This document shows positions 9,236 to 17,379 of a stretch of 64,000 bases of DNA, piece by piece. The stretch is from Phycisphaera sp. (GTDB lineage Bacteria; Planctomycetota; Phycisphaerae; Phycisphaerales; UBA1924). The first letter of the stretch is position 1, and the number at the start of each line of letters is the position of its first letter. Location of the stretch: positions 1,895,575 through 1,959,574 of the forward strand of contig RHLH01000001.1 of the NCBI GenBank assembly GCA_003712165.1. The letters run 5' to 3'. Below the pieces are notes generated by a model. That model made no database searches, was not told the origin of the DNA, and worked only from the letters and a program-made list of their open reading frames with translations. Position numbers and translations under genes: made by a program.

Positions 9236-10027
9236 GTCCGCCCGGTGTTCATCGAAAACACCGGGCTTGGCCATCCCCAGTTGCCTCAGCACCCGGCCCA
9301 TATCGCGCGGACATTTCGATGAGATATCCAACTCGTCGCCCGTCATCGGATGAGGTAGAGCGATCCGGTGCGCGTGGAGCATGAGTCTTGGTGCGCTCGT
9401 GCGAGAAGCACGAGGTCCGTAGAAGCGATCGCCGAGGATCGAGCAACCGATCGAATCCAGGTGGGCACGGACCTGGTGGAGCCGACCGGTGACCGCTCGG
9501 CACTCGACCAACGCGCCGGCGCCGGATTTCTGCAGCACTCGGTACGCGGTGATCGCTGGTTTGCCCTTGGACGAGATCCGAGCGAGCTTTACCTTCTCGA
9601 ACTTCGATCGCCTCGGATCGCTGATCCACTTGTCGTCTCGCTTGGAGAGTTTCTCTTCGATAGGCCTGCGGATGACCCCCTTTGGCTTGTTCGGCGCGGT
9701 GCGGGTGATCGCCCAGTAGAACTTGCGGACCTTCTTCTCACGGAACGAGTCACGCATGGCTTCCCAAGCAGGGGGCGTGAGCGCGAGCAGGATCAGCCCG
9801 CTGGCGTCGCGGTCGAGGCGTTGCAGCAGACCGAAGTCGCGATCGGCGCCGACGTTCTGCAGGGTGTGCCCGTACTGTGCAAAGAGGCCGTTCTGGAGCG
9901 TGTCATACTCGTGGCCCTTGCCGGGCGTCGTGACAAGTCCTGCGGGCTTCTCGATGATCGCCAGGTGCTCGTCCTCGTAGTGGACCTTGAAGCTGACGCG
10001 TTCGTTTGGCTCGATCGAGAGGGTCAC
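9179..10027 (-). CDS. RluA family pseudouridine synthase
   Basis: 282 residues. It isomerises uridine to pseudouridine in rRNA or tRNA. Catalytic motif LLQRLDRDASGL has the invariant Asp near residue 92 (usual form HRLDxxTSG, with Gln for His here). RLHQVRAHL and LMLHAHRIALPHPM follow. No N-terminal S4 domain is visible, as in the short RluA/RluC-like types, so the target site cannot be assigned. The 5' end overlaps the upstream 6-phosphogluconolactonase gene by 4 bases, suggesting coupling. Confidence 0.9.
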   Translation of the reverse strand: MTLSIEPNERVSFKVHYEDEHLAIIEKPAGLVTTPGKGHEYDTLQNGLFAQYGHTLQNVGADRDFGLLQRLDRDASGLILLALTPPAWEAMRDSFREKKVRKFYWAITRTAPNKPKGVIRRPIEEKLSKRDDKWISDPRRSKFEKVKLARISSKGKPAITAYRVLQKSGAGALVECRAVTGRLHQVRAHLDSIGCSILGDRFYGPRASRTSAPRLMLHAHRIALPHPMTGDELDISSKCPRDMGRVLRQLGMAKPGVFDEHRADSGDDAQEAPGDAVGEENA

Positions 10028-10785
10028 GCGGCATCTCCGTTTGTCGGGCAGGCCGACTCGTCAAGATACCACTTCAGGACGCCGCCCACAGGACTGACCT
10101 TGGAGAGCGGCGAGCGGTTCGCATCCGCCGACGACATGAGCCTGATGCCGGGCTCTTTGTGCTCCCCTGTGGCGATGACCGCGACAAACCGCGACGCGTT
10201 GATCACGCGCATCGTGAGCGACATGGTCCGCTCTGCGCCGGATCGGTTCACGGTGACCAGCGAGTCACCGTCCTCGATGATCGGCGCGGACGGCAGGTAG
10301 TCCGCTGTGGAACTGTCGGGACCGACTCCCAGAAGCACGAAGTCGAGTCTGTCGTGCCCCTTCTCTCGCCAGCCGAGGTGCTCCCTGAGCGCCTTGGTGT
10401 AGCGGACGTCAGCGTCTCTAGCCTCCATCGGCATGGGGTGGAACTGATCGCTCGGGATGTCGCCGTGTTGAACGAGAAAGTCCCGGATGGTCTCTTCTGT
10501 TGAGGTGTCGCCCTCTTTGCCGCTGACACTCCAGACGTGGGTGCGTTTCCAGGGCATATCGCGGTAAGCGGGGTCGATCAGCAGGGTGCGGTAGAGCGTG
10601 AACGCGGACTCCCCTCGGGGTAGCGCCATGTGAAAGTCGCCGAACTGGCGGACGCAGTTCATGGCGTGCAGATAGAGGTCGTTGGCTACAGCATCGGCGA
10701 CCTCCCCCGCGGTGCCCCGCACGAGCACATAGCCCGGCAGTTTCGGCTTCGGGGCCTCGGGTTCGAGTTCGTAGTGCTCTGCCAT
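10024..10785 (-). CDS. pgl: 6-phosphogluconolactonase
   Basis: 253 residues of the glucosamine-isomerase/6-phosphogluconolactonase fold. It hydrolyses 6-phosphogluconolactone in the oxidative pentose phosphate pathway. The phosphate-binding strand reads HMALPRGESAFTLYRTL, a variant of the usual SGGSTP-LY; the catalytic area is FVLLGVGPDSSTADYLP (usual LGMGxDGHTASLFP, so the expected His is not obvious). The first 18 residues are acidic and not conserved. No zwf is adjacent. Divergent from thiE. Confidence 0.82.
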   Translation of the reverse strand: MAEHYELEPEAPKPKLPGYVLVRGTAGEVADAVANDLYLHAMNCVRQFGDFHMALPRGESAFTLYRTLLIDPAYRDMPWKRTHVWSVSGKEGDTSTEETIRDFLVQHGDIPSDQFHPMPMEARDADVRYTKALREHLGWREKGHDRLDFVLLGVGPDSSTADYLPSAPIIEDGDSLVTVNRSGAERTMSLTMRVINASRFVAVIATGEHKEPGIRLMSSADANRSPLSKVSPVGGVLKWYLDESACPTNGDAA

Positions 10786-10840
10786 GGCTGCATTGTGTCA
10801 CGCTGAGCGCGTCAAGGCCAGCCGAGCCGTAATATCAGCC

Positions 10841-11905
10841 ATGCGTAGTGCTCTCAGGGTCATCGACGCGAACACGAACCGTGCACGCGAGGCCGCGCGG
10901 CTTCTGGAGGACATCGCGCGCTTCATGCTCGATGATCAGCCGCTGTGCGCACGGATCAAGAGCATTCGGCACGGGCTGACAGAGTGCCTGCTCGATGTCA
11001 CGGGAGATAAAGCATCGCTCGTTGCCCAGCGTGACACGCCTGGCGATGTGGGTACCTCAGTCACACTTGATACTGAGTCATTGCGAGCTTCTGTGCAGAG
11101 ACTCGCTGAAGCGGCGGGCTCCAGATTGACCGAGGCGTTGCGGGCCATCGAGGAGTGCCTCAAGCTCGAGACCCCGCGCGCTGCTGCGGAGATAGAGCGG
11201 CTCAGATACGAGGCATATGAGGTCGAACGCCTCCTGTTGCCCAAACTCGCAAGGCCCGACCCGCACATGCGGGTCTGTGTTCTGATCACCGAATCGCTCT
11301 GCACCCACCACTCGTGGCAGGAGGTTGCGAGACTCACCATCAATGCCGGTGCTGACGGGATCCAGCTTCGCGAGAAGGACCTGAGCGATGAGGAACTGCT
11401 CAACCGCGCCAGACAACTCGTTGACTTTGCGCGAGGGACGGGCACACGGATCATCATCAACGACAGACCAGATATCGCCATGCTCTCAGGCGCTCAAGGT
11501 GTGCATCTCGGGCAAGACGATCTGGACGTCGCGGATGCACGGAAGATCGTCGGCGAGCATGTGCTGATCGGGGTCACGACACCGACAGTCGAGCACGCGA
11601 TCCGGGCGTTTGAAGATGGCGCGGACATGGTGGGCGTCGGCCCCGTGTTCCCGAGTACGACCAAACCCAAGCCCGGGCTGGGCGGGGTCGATCTGATCCG
11701 CGAATTCGCGTCCCACGATCGGCTCCGGAAGATGCCTTATCTTGCGATCAGCGGGATCAACACCGAGAACGTGCTCGAACTCGCTGCGGTCGGCTGCCGG
11801 GGGATCGCTGTGAGCGGCGCCGTATGCGGCGCGGAGCAACCGGACGAGATTGTGAAAGCCCTTCGTAGATCGCTTGAAGTTCCTACGGCGACGGGTATCG
11901 ACTGA
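10841..11905 (+). CDS. thiE: ThiD2-ThiE fusion, thiamine phosphate synthase
   Basis: 354 residues from ATG 10841; an in-frame ATG at 10784 would run into the divergent pgl start, so the later one is preferred. Residues 1-145 match the ThiD2-like N-terminal domain (DANTNRAREAARLLEDIARF). Residues 150-354 are a ThiE barrel that joins HMP diphosphate and thiazole phosphate: QLREKDLSDEEL, INDRPDIA, GVHLGQDD, GVGPVFPSTTK and AISGIN. It therefore probably combines HMP-phosphate handling with the synthase. No TPP riboswitch fits the short leader. Confidence 0.92.
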   Translation: MRSALRVIDANTNRAREAARLLEDIARFMLDDQPLCARIKSIRHGLTECLLDVTGDKASLVAQRDTPGDVGTSVTLDTESLRASVQRLAEAAGSRLTEALRAIEECLKLETPRAAAEIERLRYEAYEVERLLLPKLARPDPHMRVCVLITESLCTHHSWQEVARLTINAGADGIQLREKDLSDEELLNRARQLVDFARGTGTRIIINDRPDIAMLSGAQGVHLGQDDLDVADARKIVGEHVLIGVTTPTVEHAIRAFEDGADMVGVGPVFPSTTKPKPGLGGVDLIREFASHDRLRKMPYLAISGINTENVLELAAVGCRGIAVSGAVCGAEQPDEIVKALRRSLEVPTATGID

Positions 11906-11923
11906 GCCGAGTAGCATGTCGGC

Positions 11924-13144
11924 ATGTTCAAACACCGCACGCTTACAAACGGGCTGACTGTCATCGCCGAGCCCGATCCGGATGCACACAGCTCCGCGGT
12001 CGGCTTTTTCGTCAAGACCGGCGCTCGTGACGAGCCGACGCCGCTCATGGGGGTCAGCCACTTCCTCGAGCACATGATGTTCAAGGGCACCCCGAATCGT
12101 TCGGCGGCGCAGCTCAACCAGGCATTTGATGACATCGGAGCCCGGAACAACGCGTACACAACGCACGAGGTCACCTGCTTCTACGCGACCACAATCCCCG
12201 AGCACGCGGATACGGCGACCGAGATCATCGGCGACATGATGAGACCCGCGCTCAGGCAGGACGATTTCGACACCGAGAAGGGTGTGATCCTCGAAGAGAT
12301 CGCGATGTACAAGGACAGCCCCTTCTGGGTGCTGTACGAAGAGGTCGCTGCGCGCCGGTTCGGTCTCCACCCGCTCGGGCACCGGGTGCTGGGCACCAAC
12401 GACACGATCAACGCGATGCAGCGCGACCAGATGCAACAGTACTTCGACGAGCGGTACTCGGCGGACAACACCGTCGTCTCACTTGCGGGAAATATCGACT
12501 TTGGCCGATCGTGCGAGCTTATCGAGAGTGTGTGCGAGTCGTGGGTGAAAACGGGTGTGTCCCGCGACAACGCTGCGCCGCGGCTGCTCGATGAGCGGGT
12601 CACGCTCGAAGACGACCGGTTCGGCAGGGCGTACTGGCTCATGCTCACACCTGGCCCTGCGGCTCAGGATGATCGGCGTTACGCAGCGACGCTGCTCACG
12701 CAGATTCTTGGAGCTGCTGACAACTCAAGGCTCCACTGGGCTCTGATCGAGAACGGGCTTGCTGAGGAGGCCCAGGCGGGGTTCGAGTCGCACGACGGCG
12801 TCGGCGAGTTCTACGTCTACGCCTCGGGTGATCCTGAACGGATCGATGAGATCGAGTCGGTCATCAACCGCGAGATCTCGACTCTGGTGGACTCACTCAC
12901 CGAGGACGACCTCGATCGGCTCCGCGGGAAATTTGCAACCAGCTTTACGATCGGCGCCGAACGCCCGGGCGACCGGATGCAGCGCATCGGCCGGCGCTGG
13001 ACGCTTCTGGGCGAGCATAGAACGCTTGATGAGGAACTCGAACTGATCAGGGGCGTGACGCTAGACGACATCCGCGCCGTGTACGAGGCGTTCCCGTTCG
13101 TACCTCGCACGGTTGGCGTGCTTAGGCCGCCTTCTTCGGCGTGA
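11924..13144 (+). CDS. M16 family zinc peptidase
   Basis: 406 residues. The inverted zinc motif HFLEHMMFKGT (HxxEH) lies near residue 46, and the third ligand is in EEIAMYKDSP about 75 residues later. This is the processing-peptidase/PqqL type single-chain half. There is no signal peptide, so a cytoplasmic site is likely, consistent with known soluble bacterial members that degrade peptides. The last 23 bases overlap the convergent HDOD gene. Confidence 0.92.
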   Translation: MFKHRTLTNGLTVIAEPDPDAHSSAVGFFVKTGARDEPTPLMGVSHFLEHMMFKGTPNRSAAQLNQAFDDIGARNNAYTTHEVTCFYATTIPEHADTATEIIGDMMRPALRQDDFDTEKGVILEEIAMYKDSPFWVLYEEVAARRFGLHPLGHRVLGTNDTINAMQRDQMQQYFDERYSADNTVVSLAGNIDFGRSCELIESVCESWVKTGVSRDNAAPRLLDERVTLEDDRFGRAYWLMLTPGPAAQDDRRYAATLLTQILGAADNSRLHWALIENGLAEEAQAGFESHDGVGEFYVYASGDPERIDEIESVINREISTLVDSLTEDDLDRLRGKFATSFTIGAERPGDRMQRIGRRWTLLGEHRTLDEELELIRGVTLDDIRAVYEAFPFVPRTVGVLRPPSSA

Positions 13145-14606
13145 AGACCTTGATGCAGTTGCCGCCGTTGCTGGCCGAGGCCTTCATGGCGCGGGCCGCT
13201 GCGGTCGAAAGCTGCTCAACGCGCTGGTAGATACCCTGTGTGGTGTGATCAAGATAGGCGATGCCCACATGGGCTCTGCCCGGCACGCCCCACTCTTCGC
13301 AGGCCTGTTCGAACTCGACTCTGAAGGCGTCTGCGGTCCTTGTGACCACGACTCGCGAGTGGCTCGGAACAAGAACCGCGAACGACTCCGTATCGAGCCT
13401 GCCGAGCACCCCACCGCTGTCGATGAAGTGCTTGCGGAGGATGATCGTGACGCCCGACACAAGCTTGCGGAGCTCCAGCGGTCGGCGCGGGATGTCATTC
13501 TCGTCTCGATCGAAACTGATTCTGACGAGTGTGAGTGGTTCACCGCTCCCGCTCATCTGCTCGAAGGATTTGGCGAGAACTTGCTCAAACGTGCTGGAGT
13601 TGAGAAGCCCCGTGTCCTGATCGAACTTGGGGGAGTCGAGCATGAGGGCATCGAGGGAGTCCAGCCCCAGCGTCGGAGTAGGTGTCTCGATTGACATGCA
13701 GACAGCCTGGTTCCGAGCGTCCTTGAGCAGTTCTTCGCTCTCCGGGACCTGACCAGCGTCGATATCGAAGAGCTTGGCCATTTCCTTGGTACCAGCTGAG
13801 ACTTCGGCGAGTATCTCCTCTGCCTCGGTTTCAGAGAAGTTCATCCACTCCTTGGATTTCTTGTAGAATCGTCTCAGAGCTGGCTGCGGGTCGTCGTTTG
13901 TGAGCACATCTGCGACGATGTTTCCGAGCCCCACTGCTTTGACAAGCAAACCGATATCGCCGCTCGGGCCGGCGCTTGGGCGCTCGTGGTACTTAACAGG
14001 CTGGATGAGCTCCTCAGGCAGCTTCCAGCGAGTGGCCATCATCGCGCCGATGTCAGGGTGCTGAAGTTCGAACTCTGCGATCTCGAACCCTGGCAGCTTT
14101 CTGTGATCACCGCCGGTCTGTTCGATGATTCTGATATACCGGTCACCCAGGGTTTCGTACAGGGCGACCATACCGACATCCTGAAGAAGGCCGCCAAGGA
14201 AAGCCTCGTCCTGTAGATCACACTTGGCGGCTTTTGCGATCGATCTCGCTGCAACACCCGTGAACAGTCCCCGGCGCCAGTACTCATTGTGATCGAAGCC
14301 GTCTTTGTCTTTGAGATCAATACACGATACGAGCGAGAAGCCAAGCGTGAGGCTCTTTACCGCGCTAAGCCCAAGCACAACGATGGCCTGGCGGATCGTG
14401 CCGCACTTTTTCCGTAGGCCGTAGTAGCTGGAATTGACAGTCTTGAGAACCTTTGCGCTGAGACCCTGGTCGTTCTGGATGGTCGCCGCGAGGCGGTCCA
14501 TCTCGACGTTGACGTCGCGCGTGAGTTCGATGACCTCGATCGCGACAGCCGGGAGACTGGGCAGCGTCGGACAGCTCAACACTTCTTCGAGTAGATCGTG
14601 ATCCAT
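13122..14606 (-). CDS. HDOD protein with degenerate GGDEF-like C-terminus
   Basis: 494 residues. Residues 1-280 form an HDOD domain (LPSLPAVAIEVIELT, then GLSAKVLKTVNSSYYGL). After a linker, residues 320-490 resemble a diguanylate cyclase fold (DTGLLNSSTFEQVL, then GGVLGRLDTESFAVLVP). The active-site loop reads LDTES instead of GGDEF, so cyclase activity is unlikely and a regulatory role is inferred. HDOD proteins commonly act in signalling without catalysis. A 110-base gap upstream shows a short hairpin but no clear promoter. Confidence 0.82.
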   Translation of the reverse strand: MDHDLLEEVLSCPTLPSLPAVAIEVIELTRDVNVEMDRLAATIQNDQGLSAKVLKTVNSSYYGLRKKCGTIRQAIVVLGLSAVKSLTLGFSLVSCIDLKDKDGFDHNEYWRRGLFTGVAARSIAKAAKCDLQDEAFLGGLLQDVGMVALYETLGDRYIRIIEQTGGDHRKLPGFEIAEFELQHPDIGAMMATRWKLPEELIQPVKYHERPSAGPSGDIGLLVKAVGLGNIVADVLTNDDPQPALRRFYKKSKEWMNFSETEAEEILAEVSAGTKEMAKLFDIDAGQVPESEELLKDARNQAVCMSIETPTPTLGLDSLDALMLDSPKFDQDTGLLNSSTFEQVLAKSFEQMSGSGEPLTLVRISFDRDENDIPRRPLELRKLVSGVTIILRKHFIDSGGVLGRLDTESFAVLVPSHSRVVVTRTADAFRVEFEQACEEWGVPGRAHVGIAYLDHTTQGIYQRVEQLSTAAARAMKASASNGGNCIKVFTPKKAA

Positions 14607-14717
14607 AACCGCCCGTGACCGTTACCGGTCGCGGCTCCATACACATCTCTTTACCTGTGGAGACAATCGACCCAGGCAAACCCGCACTTCATCTCAAATC
14701 TCGGTGTTGCAGGCCTT

Positions 14718-15458
14718 TCAAAGCAGTGATCTGGTGGTTCTCGGGTGTAGATTCCCAAACAGAGGCCGGAGAGTTGATAAATCGCGCTCAATAACTTCAC
14801 GGACGTACCACGCCAGCAGTCTCCCAACACGTTCAGCGTCTTCGGGAGTGAGATGAGAAGAGTCGCCTGATTCTGCCAGTTCTTCTAGCGCTGATGCAGT
14901 CGTGCCGAGCACTTCCCAAGCGGTCTCCAGGCGGTGCTCTTGCTTCGGCGATGTGAGCTGCCCGATCGCGGGAAGGAAGACAACCGGACCGGAAAGTCCA
15001 CGATCGATGCGTGGGGCGAATCCTGAGTCTTTGAGTATGCGCCACAGATAAGTGGCTATATCGCGTTGCCAGCTCGCCGATGAGATCGACTCCAGTAGGG
15101 ATTCCAGCGCGAGGAACGAATCGGGGTGCGGCTCACCCTCTGGCAGCAGGTTGATTGCGACCTCCAGAGTAAACATCGCCGCGTAGTAACACTGCAGATC
15201 GGCGCGGGCCCCTCGGCATGTGCTTCGCAGGTCCCAGCCAGCCAGTGTTGAGAGCCCAGAGTTCGATTTCGGGACAATCACGGCTTCTCCGATCGTCGCG
15301 ATCTCAAGCCCGCCGCTGAAGCGCGGGTCGGCGCGCTTGGTGCCCTTGCCCAGCACCCGGACAACGCCGAGACGCTTGCAGAGCAGAGCGGCGGTCTGGC
15401 TCGTCTCCGAGTAGTCCCACTGCCTGAGGCAGATCGCGATGTCGACCTCGCTGTCCAC
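14718..15458 (-). CDS. recO: DNA repair protein RecO
   Basis: 246 residues. It acts with RecF/RecR to load RecA onto SSB-coated gaps. The N-terminal OB fold is recognisable (ICLRQWDYSETSQTAALLCKRLGVVRVLGKG), followed by an all-helical C-terminal domain. The Cys4 zinc finger present in some RecO proteins is absent. Assignment rests mainly on the N-terminal signature and the length. Divergent from the dehydratase gene at 15503. Confidence 0.85.
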   Translation of the reverse strand: MDSEVDIAICLRQWDYSETSQTAALLCKRLGVVRVLGKGTKRADPRFSGGLEIATIGEAVIVPKSNSGLSTLAGWDLRSTCRGARADLQCYYAAMFTLEVAINLLPEGEPHPDSFLALESLLESISSASWQRDIATYLWRILKDSGFAPRIDRGLSGPVVFLPAIGQLTSPKQEHRLETAWEVLGTTASALEELAESGDSSHLTPEDAERVGRLLAWYVREVIERDLSTLRPLFGNLHPRTTRSLL

Positions 15459-15502
15459 GCGGGACTACCCTATTCACGATCCACGCAGAGGGCCCACGCG
15501 AG

Positions 15503-15961
15503 ATGCACTTTCGACTCATTGACCGCGTCATCGAACGCACCGAGGGCCGTATCACCGCGATCAAGGTCGTCTCGGCGTCGGAAGAGTACCTCCAGGACCA
15601 CTTTCCCACGTTCCCCGTTCTGCCAGGTGTGTTCATGCTCGAGGCGATGGTCCAGACGAGCCGGGAGCTCGCCCTGCCGACAGACCCAAGGCTGGTCCTG
15701 GGCCGCGTGCGGGCACTCAAATACGGCTCGTTTGTAAGGCCGGGCGATACCCTGACCTGCGAGACCCGGCTTCTCTCACGCGGGGAGGACGGCAGCCTCG
15801 ATATAAAGGGCAAGGCAACGGTGGCCTGTGCGACGGGCACCGGCGAGCCCACCACGGCGTGCTCGGGCAGGTTTCTGCTCAGACCCGTTCGATTCGGGGA
15901 ACATGGTGCGAACAATGCCCATTCACAATCGGAAGAAACGAGAGCCTCGGCAGGACGCTAG
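15503..15961 (+). CDS. Hotdog-fold 3-hydroxyacyl-ACP dehydratase (FabZ-like)
   Basis: 152 residues. It starts straight into the hotdog fold: FRLIDRVIER, then DHFPTFPVLPGVFMLEAMVQTS, where His and Glu are the catalytic pair of FabZ. It probably dehydrates 3-hydroxyacyl-ACP. The C-terminus beyond residue 135 is non-conserved. First of a trio with an ACP and a second dehydratase, spacing 36 and 11 bases, so very likely one operon. Confidence 0.88.
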   Translation: MHFRLIDRVIERTEGRITAIKVVSASEEYLQDHFPTFPVLPGVFMLEAMVQTSRELALPTDPRLVLGRVRALKYGSFVRPGDTLTCETRLLSRGEDGSLDIKGKATVACATGTGEPTTACSGRFLLRPVRFGEHGANNAHSQSEETRASAGR

Positions 15962-15997
15962 GCTCCACACTCGAATTCACAGGCAAGGCAGATAGAA

Positions 15998-16381
15998 ATG
16001 ACGCAAGATGATATCTTTGAGAAAGTCCAAGAAGTTTTGGTCGATGCGCTCGCAGTCGATGACGACGAAGTCACACCCGAGGCAACCCTCACGAGCGATC
16101 TCGGAGCCGAATCGATCGACTTCCTTGATATCGTCTTCAAGCTGGAGCAGTCGTTCGGCTTCAAGATCGAGCAGGGCGAGCTGTTCCCTGACAACGTCAC
16201 TCAGGATCCAGAGTTCGTTCAGAACGGCAGGGTGACTGACAAGGGCATGCAGACCCTGAAGGAACGCCTGCCGCACGCGGATTTCTCCAAACTCGAGGAG
16301 AACCCGGATGTCACCAAGGTCGGCGAGATATTTACCGTCGATGCGCTTGTGAAGTTTGTTGAGCGCAAGCTCGATAGCTGA
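15998..16381 (+). CDS. Acyl carrier protein, long form
   Basis: 127 residues against about 78 in a standard ACP. The phosphopantetheine site is LGAESIDFLDIVF with the attachment Ser near residue 42. After FGFKIEQGELFPD there is an insert of about 40 residues (QDPEFVQNGRVTDKGMQTLK and following) before the last helix FTVDALVKFVERKL. Such long ACPs occur in planctomycetes and differ from the general fatty-acid ACP. Being between two dehydratases, it likely carries a specialised acyl chain. Confidence 0.9.
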   Translation: MTQDDIFEKVQEVLVDALAVDDDEVTPEATLTSDLGAESIDFLDIVFKLEQSFGFKIEQGELFPDNVTQDPEFVQNGRVTDKGMQTLKERLPHADFSKLEENPDVTKVGEIFTVDALVKFVERKLDS

Positions 16382-16392
16382 GGACGCTGACC

Positions 16393-16911
16393 TTGCGCTG
16401 GATGTGGATCGACAGGGTGATCGAGCTTGAGCCCCGCAAGCGGATGGTGGCGATCAAGAACATCACGCTCGCCGAGGAACATCTGCACGACCACTTCCCG
16501 GCGACCGACTCAGAGCCCGCGCTGCCGGTGATGCCCGCCTCACTGATGATCGAGGGGATGGCGCAGACTGCTGGCGTGCTTGTGGGCCATGCAGAGGGCT
16601 TCAAGGAGAAGGTCATCCTCGCCAAGGTGTCCGACGCGACGATCGACGAGGACGCCGGGCCCGGGATGACCATCCGCTACTCGGCGGAGATCACACAGAT
16701 CGACGAGCAGGGCGCCGCGACCAAGGGCACCATCGAACTCCTCGACCACGCGAACGCCGACGCCGGCTACAGGCAGATCGGTTCTGTCAACCTGATGTTC
16801 TCGCACATAGACAACAACCGCTCGGGCATCGAGTTTCCAGAGCACAACTTCGTCTTCGGTGATGGCTTCAAGACGCTGCTCCGCACGAGCGGCATCGAAG
16901 TCGAGGCCTGA
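16393..16911 (+). CDS. Second FabZ/FabA-like hotdog dehydratase
   Basis: 172 residues starting at TTG 16393 (MRWMWIDRV); ATG 16402 is an alternative, but the Met-Arg-Trp start fits the family. The core motif is EEHLHDHFPATDSE followed by LPVMPASLMIEGMAQTAG. The His is kept and the Glu sits in IEGMAQ. There is an insertion between HFP and the LPVMPAS segment compared with the first copy. Eleven bases separate it from the ACP gene. Probably works on the same ACP with different chain length or stereochemistry. Confidence 0.86.
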   Translation: MRWMWIDRVIELEPRKRMVAIKNITLAEEHLHDHFPATDSEPALPVMPASLMIEGMAQTAGVLVGHAEGFKEKVILAKVSDATIDEDAGPGMTIRYSAEITQIDEQGAATKGTIELLDHANADAGYRQIGSVNLMFSHIDNNRSGIEFPEHNFVFGDGFKTLLRTSGIEVEA

Positions 16912-16914
16912 TCG

Positions 16915-17349
16915 TTACGACTGCATCGCGATGCACACGACCCATGGCAGGGTCATCAAGCCAACCACAACGGGGAACAGGCTGATCGCGATACCAGCGC
17001 TCGCGAGCTTTCGCCCCGACTCGAAGTGCTTCGACCCGATGTACTCGAGAATGACGACGAACAGGGTCAGCAGCGCGAACTTGTAGATTGACATGCCGAA
17101 GGTGCCGCCCTGCTCGAAGACGCGCGCCGCGAGCGGGTTGGCCTCGACGCCTCCCAGATTCAGGATGGTGTGTGTGAGCATGACATCCATGGATGCGAGG
17201 AAGAGCAGCACCTTCTCACGGTGCGGGTAGTGAACGTTCTGTCGGAGCACGGCGACCTCCTTCCGCCCAAACGCCCCACGGCTCTGCTTGTCGGATCCGA
17301 TTCGCGAATCCAGATATGAGATACCGCAGTCCGGGGCTGCTTGTTCCAT
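16915..17349 (-). CDS. DUF5658-like small membrane protein
   Basis: 144 residues. A soluble N-terminal stretch of about 55 residues precedes three hydrophobic segments; the pattern MDVMLTHTILNLGGVEANPLA matches the DUF5658 family. Function unknown. It converges with the dehydratase gene, with 3 bases between the stop codons. The exact start is uncertain; a later Met at the first membrane helix is possible. Confidence 0.7.
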   Translation of the reverse strand: MEQAAPDCGISYLDSRIGSDKQSRGAFGRKEVAVLRQNVHYPHREKVLLFLASMDVMLTHTILNLGGVEANPLAARVFEQGGTFGMSIYKFALLTLFVVILEYIGSKHFESGRKLASAGIAISLFPVVVGLMTLPWVVCIAMQS

Positions 17350-17379
17350 AGGACATCCGGATTTGTGCGCTGATTCGCG

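Noticed and set aside
9368-10300. 310-residue frame on the plus strand
   Set aside because: Antisense to the RluA-like and 6-phosphogluconolactonase genes.
10786-10840. TPP riboswitch before thiE
   Set aside because: The leader is only 55 bases and lacks the conserved TPP aptamer strings.
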